Below, in pieces: positions 61,524 to 64,000 of a DNA stretch of 64,000 bases (positions within the stretch are counted from its first letter, which is position 1; the number at the start of each line of letters is the position of its first letter). Both the position numbers and the translations under genes were made by a program. Where the stretch lies: positions 3,929,021-3,993,020 of the forward strand of contig NZ_JTHL01000001.1 of assembly GCF_000818195.1 (NCBI RefSeq). Direction: 5' to 3'. The notes under the pieces were generated by a model, which was given only the letters and a program-made list of their open reading frames with translations, was not told the origin of the DNA and made no database searches. This DNA is from Streptomyces sp. 150FB. Its GTDB lineage: Bacteria > Actinomycetota > Actinomycetes > Streptomycetales > Streptomycetaceae.

Positions 61524-62182
61524 TCCGGCACCGCCTGACCTGCCTGGCCCGCCTCGGTCACCGCGCCGGCCAGCGGCCGCGGGTAGTACCGCTCGGGTGA
61601 GTCGCCCACACTCCCGTCGTTCGTGCGCACCCGCACCCCGAGCTCGATGACCGGAGGCCCGGCGTCGTACTCCGGGAAGGACGGAATGGGCACAGTGATC
61701 ACGACGTCGATGGACGGCTTGAGTTCACCGCCGAGCGCCGACCAGACCTCGGCGCTGGAGCGGGCGTCCAGGTTCCCGGCCACGGTCAGGGGCACGGTGA
61801 GGCCGAGCGCGGCCAGTGAGCCCGTCAGTTGGGCCGGCTGGAGCAGTTCGTGGGGCAGCAGTGTGGCGAGTACGGCAGCGAGCATCCGGTGCTCGTCCTG
61901 CGGGCGTTTGGTCCAGGCGGTGACGAGGTACGCGAGCCGGAACCAGCGCGGCGGCAGACGCCGGCGCAGCACCACTCCCCGCTCGTCCTTGACCTCTGTC
62001 ATCCCGCTCTCGCGCCGCTTGGCATCCTCGCGGATGTCGTACAGGTACGCGTCGATGGTCGGGGCGTTGCGCCGGGCCGCCCAGTCCCGGGTCGGCGCTT
62101 CGAAGGCGATCTCCACGCCGGTGCCCGTCAGCGCGCCTCCGGACAGCAGTCCCTTGAGGACCTCGTCCACCTCGTGGATCAC
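61520..62182 (-). CDS. DUF4255 protein, eCIS
   Basis: A 220-residue DUF4255 protein: IHEVDEVLKGLLSGG at the N-terminus, PTIDAYLYDIREDAKRR, RLAYLVTAWTKRPQDEHRMLAAVLATLL and LGVRVRTN towards the end. DUF4255 is a marker family for extracellular contractile injection systems, probably related to sheath or tube terminator proteins. GTG 62182 gives the usual (M)IHEVDEVL start; a GTG three codons upstream is an alternative. The stop overlaps the AAA+ gene start. Confidence 0.85.
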   Translation of the reverse strand: MIHEVDEVLKGLLSGGALTGTGVEIAFEAPTRDWAARRNAPTIDAYLYDIREDAKRRESGMTEVKDERGVVLRRRLPPRWFRLAYLVTAWTKRPQDEHRMLAAVLATLLPHELLQPAQLTGSLAALGLTVPLTVAGNLDARSSAEVWSALGGELKPSIDVVITVPIPSFPEYDAGPPVIELGVRVRTNDGSVGDSPERYYPRPLAGAVTEAGQAGQAVPE

Positions 62183-62349
62183 CCGCCGCACCCTTCACTG
62201 TCTCGGGAAACGGGTCCGCCGCTCGGTACGGCGCACCCGGTGGCCATTCCTGCCTCGCCGGGAGCACTTCCCCGGCAAACGCGCCGGGGACCGTACAGGA
62301 GCAGCTCCCGTCGCTCCCCAGCGTCCCCGGCGAAGATCCGAACGGACCG

Positions 62350-63036
62350 TCAGATGTAGCCCTCACGCAGGGCGTACGCCACGGCATGCGCCCGGTTACG
62401 GAGCCGCAGCCGGGTCGTCAGGCCGTGCATCACGTTCTTCACGGTGCGTTCGGAGTACGAGAGCTTGCTCGCGATCTCGCCGGTGTCCATTCCCTCGGCG
62501 ACCAGCCTGAGCACATCGACCTCGCGCGGCGCGAGGCCGTGCATGGGAGCGTCGGACGAGCCGGCGACCCCGCGTTGCATGGTGCCGACCTGGGCGATCA
62601 GCCGCCCTAACAGGTCGGCGGGAAGGTCTCCGTCACCACGGGACGCGGCCACCACCGCCTGCTGGAGCCGGTGTCCGGTGGCCTCGTGCCGCCACACTAT
62701 GGCGCCGACCCCGCATTCGATCACCTGGAGCAGATCCGCTTCCCGGATCGAGCTGGCGACCAGCACCCCACGGGTGCCCTCGGTCCGTATCAGCCGCCGC
62801 AGCGACGACAGAGTGGGCTCGTCCAGCGCGTCGGCCGCCACCAGAACAGCCACCGCACCGGGCCGGCCACTCACCTCGTCGACCAGCTCGATCGACGGCT
62901 GATGGCAGAGTTGGCTCTTCACTCCGGCCAGCGAGACGGGGTCCGGCGCGTGCACCGCGACCGGGATGGTGGTTACGGGCGCCGAAACTCCGGAAGACGT
63001 TCGCACGGCCGCACCCCAATATCCCGTCATAGGCAT
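62350..63036 (-). CDS. LuxR-family response regulator
   Basis: A 228-residue regulator: a receiver-like N-terminal domain (VAVHAPDPVSLAGVKSQL... GVLVASSIREADLLQVIECGVGAIVWR) in which the usual phospho-acceptor Asp pocket is poorly conserved, and a C-terminal LuxR HTH (LAPREVDVLRLVAEGMDTGEIASKLSYSERTVKNVMHGL). ATG 63036 is preferred; an in-frame codon at 63093 is possible. It lies at the head of the DUF4255-AAA+ genes on the same strand and is probably the local eCIS regulator. Confidence 0.82.
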   Translation of the reverse strand: MPMTGYWGAAVRTSSGVSAPVTTIPVAVHAPDPVSLAGVKSQLCHQPSIELVDEVSGRPGAVAVLVAADALDEPTLSSLRRLIRTEGTRGVLVASSIREADLLQVIECGVGAIVWRHEATGHRLQQAVVAASRGDGDLPADLLGRLIAQVGTMQRGVAGSSDAPMHGLAPREVDVLRLVAEGMDTGEIASKLSYSERTVKNVMHGLTTRLRLRNRAHAVAYALREGYI

Positions 63037-63107
63037 GTGGAACAAGCCTACTCTCCTGTGATCGAAGGGCCGTTCGAGGGTGTGGCCCACCATGCGACCC
63101 GGGCCCC

Positions 63108-63159
63108 GGTGACACCGACCTTCTCCCGCCTGGAAAGGCGGTGTCGGGTCGGTGTCACC
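63108..63159. terminator. Large nested hairpin
   Basis: Outer arms 63108-63120 and 63147-63159 are perfect complements; inner arms 63126-63131 and 63136-63141 form a second stem. It separates the zinc-ribbon gene from the LuxR gene. Confidence 0.75.
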
Positions 63160-63293
63160 GAGTTCAGCGACGCCGTACGGAGGGGCCCGGCGCGGTCCGC
63201 AAACGGAACCTGGACCGGCCGGCCGGCGGTGCCTACGCCGAGCCGGCCGTACGCCGAGCCGACCTATGCCATGGCCCCCGCCCCCGTGTGCCG

Positions 63294-64000
63294 CTACGAG
63301 CTGCCTGAGCTGGAAGGCCCGAAGAACTCGATCTCCGCGATGGCCACTTGCTTGTCGGCCGTAGCACCGAAGGCCGAACGCAGGATGAAGCGGACGGAGG
63401 TGACATCCTGGACCCGGAAAGCACGGGCCTGCCCGCCGCTGGCCCCGTCCAGCGTGACGAAACGGCTCTGCTTCTTGCCGTCCGCCGTGGTGACGACCGC
63501 TTCAATACGCTGCGGAAGAGCGGACTTCGAGAGATCCATCGGCTGGGCCGACTCGCCCGAGGTGAAGACGATGTCGAGCAGATGGGTCGGCTGGTCGAAG
63601 TCGGCCTCGACCCACTCCCCGGCACCGGACTGGTTCTTGCCGGAACCCCACCAGGTGTTGTTGATCTTGTCGAAGGCGAGCGCGGGGCCATGTCCGGGCC
63701 ACGAGTGCGAGGCCTTGTACGAATTGGCAGCGATCGGCGCGCGCTTGGTGAAGTGGTCGCGCACCGCCTGCACCGCCGTACCGACGTTGAGCGCGGCGGT
63801 CACCACCAACGCGAGCACCACCGCGCCGACCACCCAGGTCCAGATGCGGCCCAGGCCACGGCGCAGACGGGGCCTCTCACCGGCCCACGGCACCCGCCGC
63901 TCACCGAGCCCCGGCAGCCGGCGCCACCACGGCAGCCTGCGGCCGGGCTCGTCCGGACGGCCGACCATGGACAGGGCGCAACGGCGGCAGAAGTGGCGGT
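63294..64000 (-). CDS. Zinc-ribbon membrane protein with discoidin-like domain, partial
   Basis: The gene runs past the right edge, since the codons before the first internal ATG read HFCRRCALSM, the second half of a zinc ribbon. After a proline/arginine-rich linker comes one membrane span (WTWVVGAVVLALVVTAALNVG). An extracytoplasmic beta-sandwich follows (ALAFDKINNTWWGSGKNQSGAGEWVEADFD... HLLDIVFTSGES... VTSVRFILRSAFG... VAIAEIEFFG), of the discoidin / NADase-type glycan-binding kind. Proteins of this build are common in Streptomyces eCIS loci. It is likely a cell-envelope binding partner; function unproven. Confidence 0.75.
   Translation of the reverse strand, partial: RHFCRRCALSMVGRPDEPGRRLPWWRRLPGLGERRVPWAGERPRLRRGLGRIWTWVVGAVVLALVVTAALNVGTAVQAVRDHFTKRAPIAANSYKASHSWPGHGPALAFDKINNTWWGSGKNQSGAGEWVEADFDQPTHLLDIVFTSGESAQPMDLSKSALPQRIEAVVTTADGKKQSRFVTLDGASGGQARAFRVQDVTSVRFILRSAFGATADKQVAIAEIEFFGPSSSGSS

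Overview
High-GC, codon-biased DNA with TTG/GTG starts, 4-bp stop/start overlaps, a DUF317 gene, SMI1/KNR4-like and eCIS genes and a tRNA-Pro attachment-site fragment. All of this points to a Streptomyces or close actinobacterial chromosome, and the window is rich in accessory DNA. Calls were made by eye from translations and motif knowledge; no database search was run.

Layout. (1) 1-8.8 kb: an integrative and mobilizable element with a tyrosine integrase carrying a LacI-type HTH insert, an excisionase, an XRE regulator, a winged-helix replication-type protein with six iteron-like repeats inside its gene, a dense GGGGACCG-motif array, a MobC-like protein and a relaxase. (2) 8.9-11.5 kb: DUF317 genes (one broken) and a nucleotidyltransferase. 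(3) 11.6-26.8 kb: a probable small-molecule or glycan pathway. A tightly coupled operon holds an anti-sigma-like ATPase, two glycosyltransferases, a 2-hydroxyacid dehydrogenase homologue, two radical SAM enzymes, a nucleotidyltransferase-like protein, a CmcH/NodU carbamoyltransferase and an HD protein. On the other strand lie a TPR regulator, a DAO-family oxidoreductase and a Nudix hydrolase, and the whole is bracketed by tyrosyl- and glutamyl-tRNA synthetase genes. No NRPS, PKS or RiPP core gene is visible.

(4) 27.3-38.3 kb: defence module A. A 5-methylcytosine methyltransferase is divergent from dptFGH (the restriction part of DNA phosphorothioate systems), with no dnd or ssp modification gene in view. 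A short operon ending in a Vsr mismatch endonuclease converges on it. (5) 38.4-38.85 kb: a 3' fragment of tRNA-Pro (an att site) with flanking direct repeats, a strong terminator and an integrase remnant, read as a junction between two mobile elements. (6) 38.85-53.5 kb: defence module B, a DISARM-like locus. It has a second 5mC methyltransferase, DrmA and DrmB, a NERD-nuclease/SF1 helicase and a second SF1 helicase. Divergent from these is an unusual three-gene operon led by a complete primary-type sigma factor fused to a GHKL ATPase; the next gene is frameshifted by a TG dinucleotide, and the third is an unknown (possibly DUF6339-like).

(7) 53.9-56.3 kb: an IS110-family element and gene debris. 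(8) 56.4-64 kb: an SMI1/KNR4-like gene, then an extracellular contractile injection system (eCIS) accessory cluster (DUF4157, COG1470-like membrane protein, AAA+ ATPase, DUF4255, LuxR regulator, zinc-ribbon membrane protein) running off the right edge; this part looks like core chromosome.

The strongest candidates for an undescribed system are module B, for its sigma-GHKL fusion wired next to DrmA/DrmB, and module A, which pairs DptFGH with a cytosine methyltransferase and Vsr in place of phosphorothioation genes.
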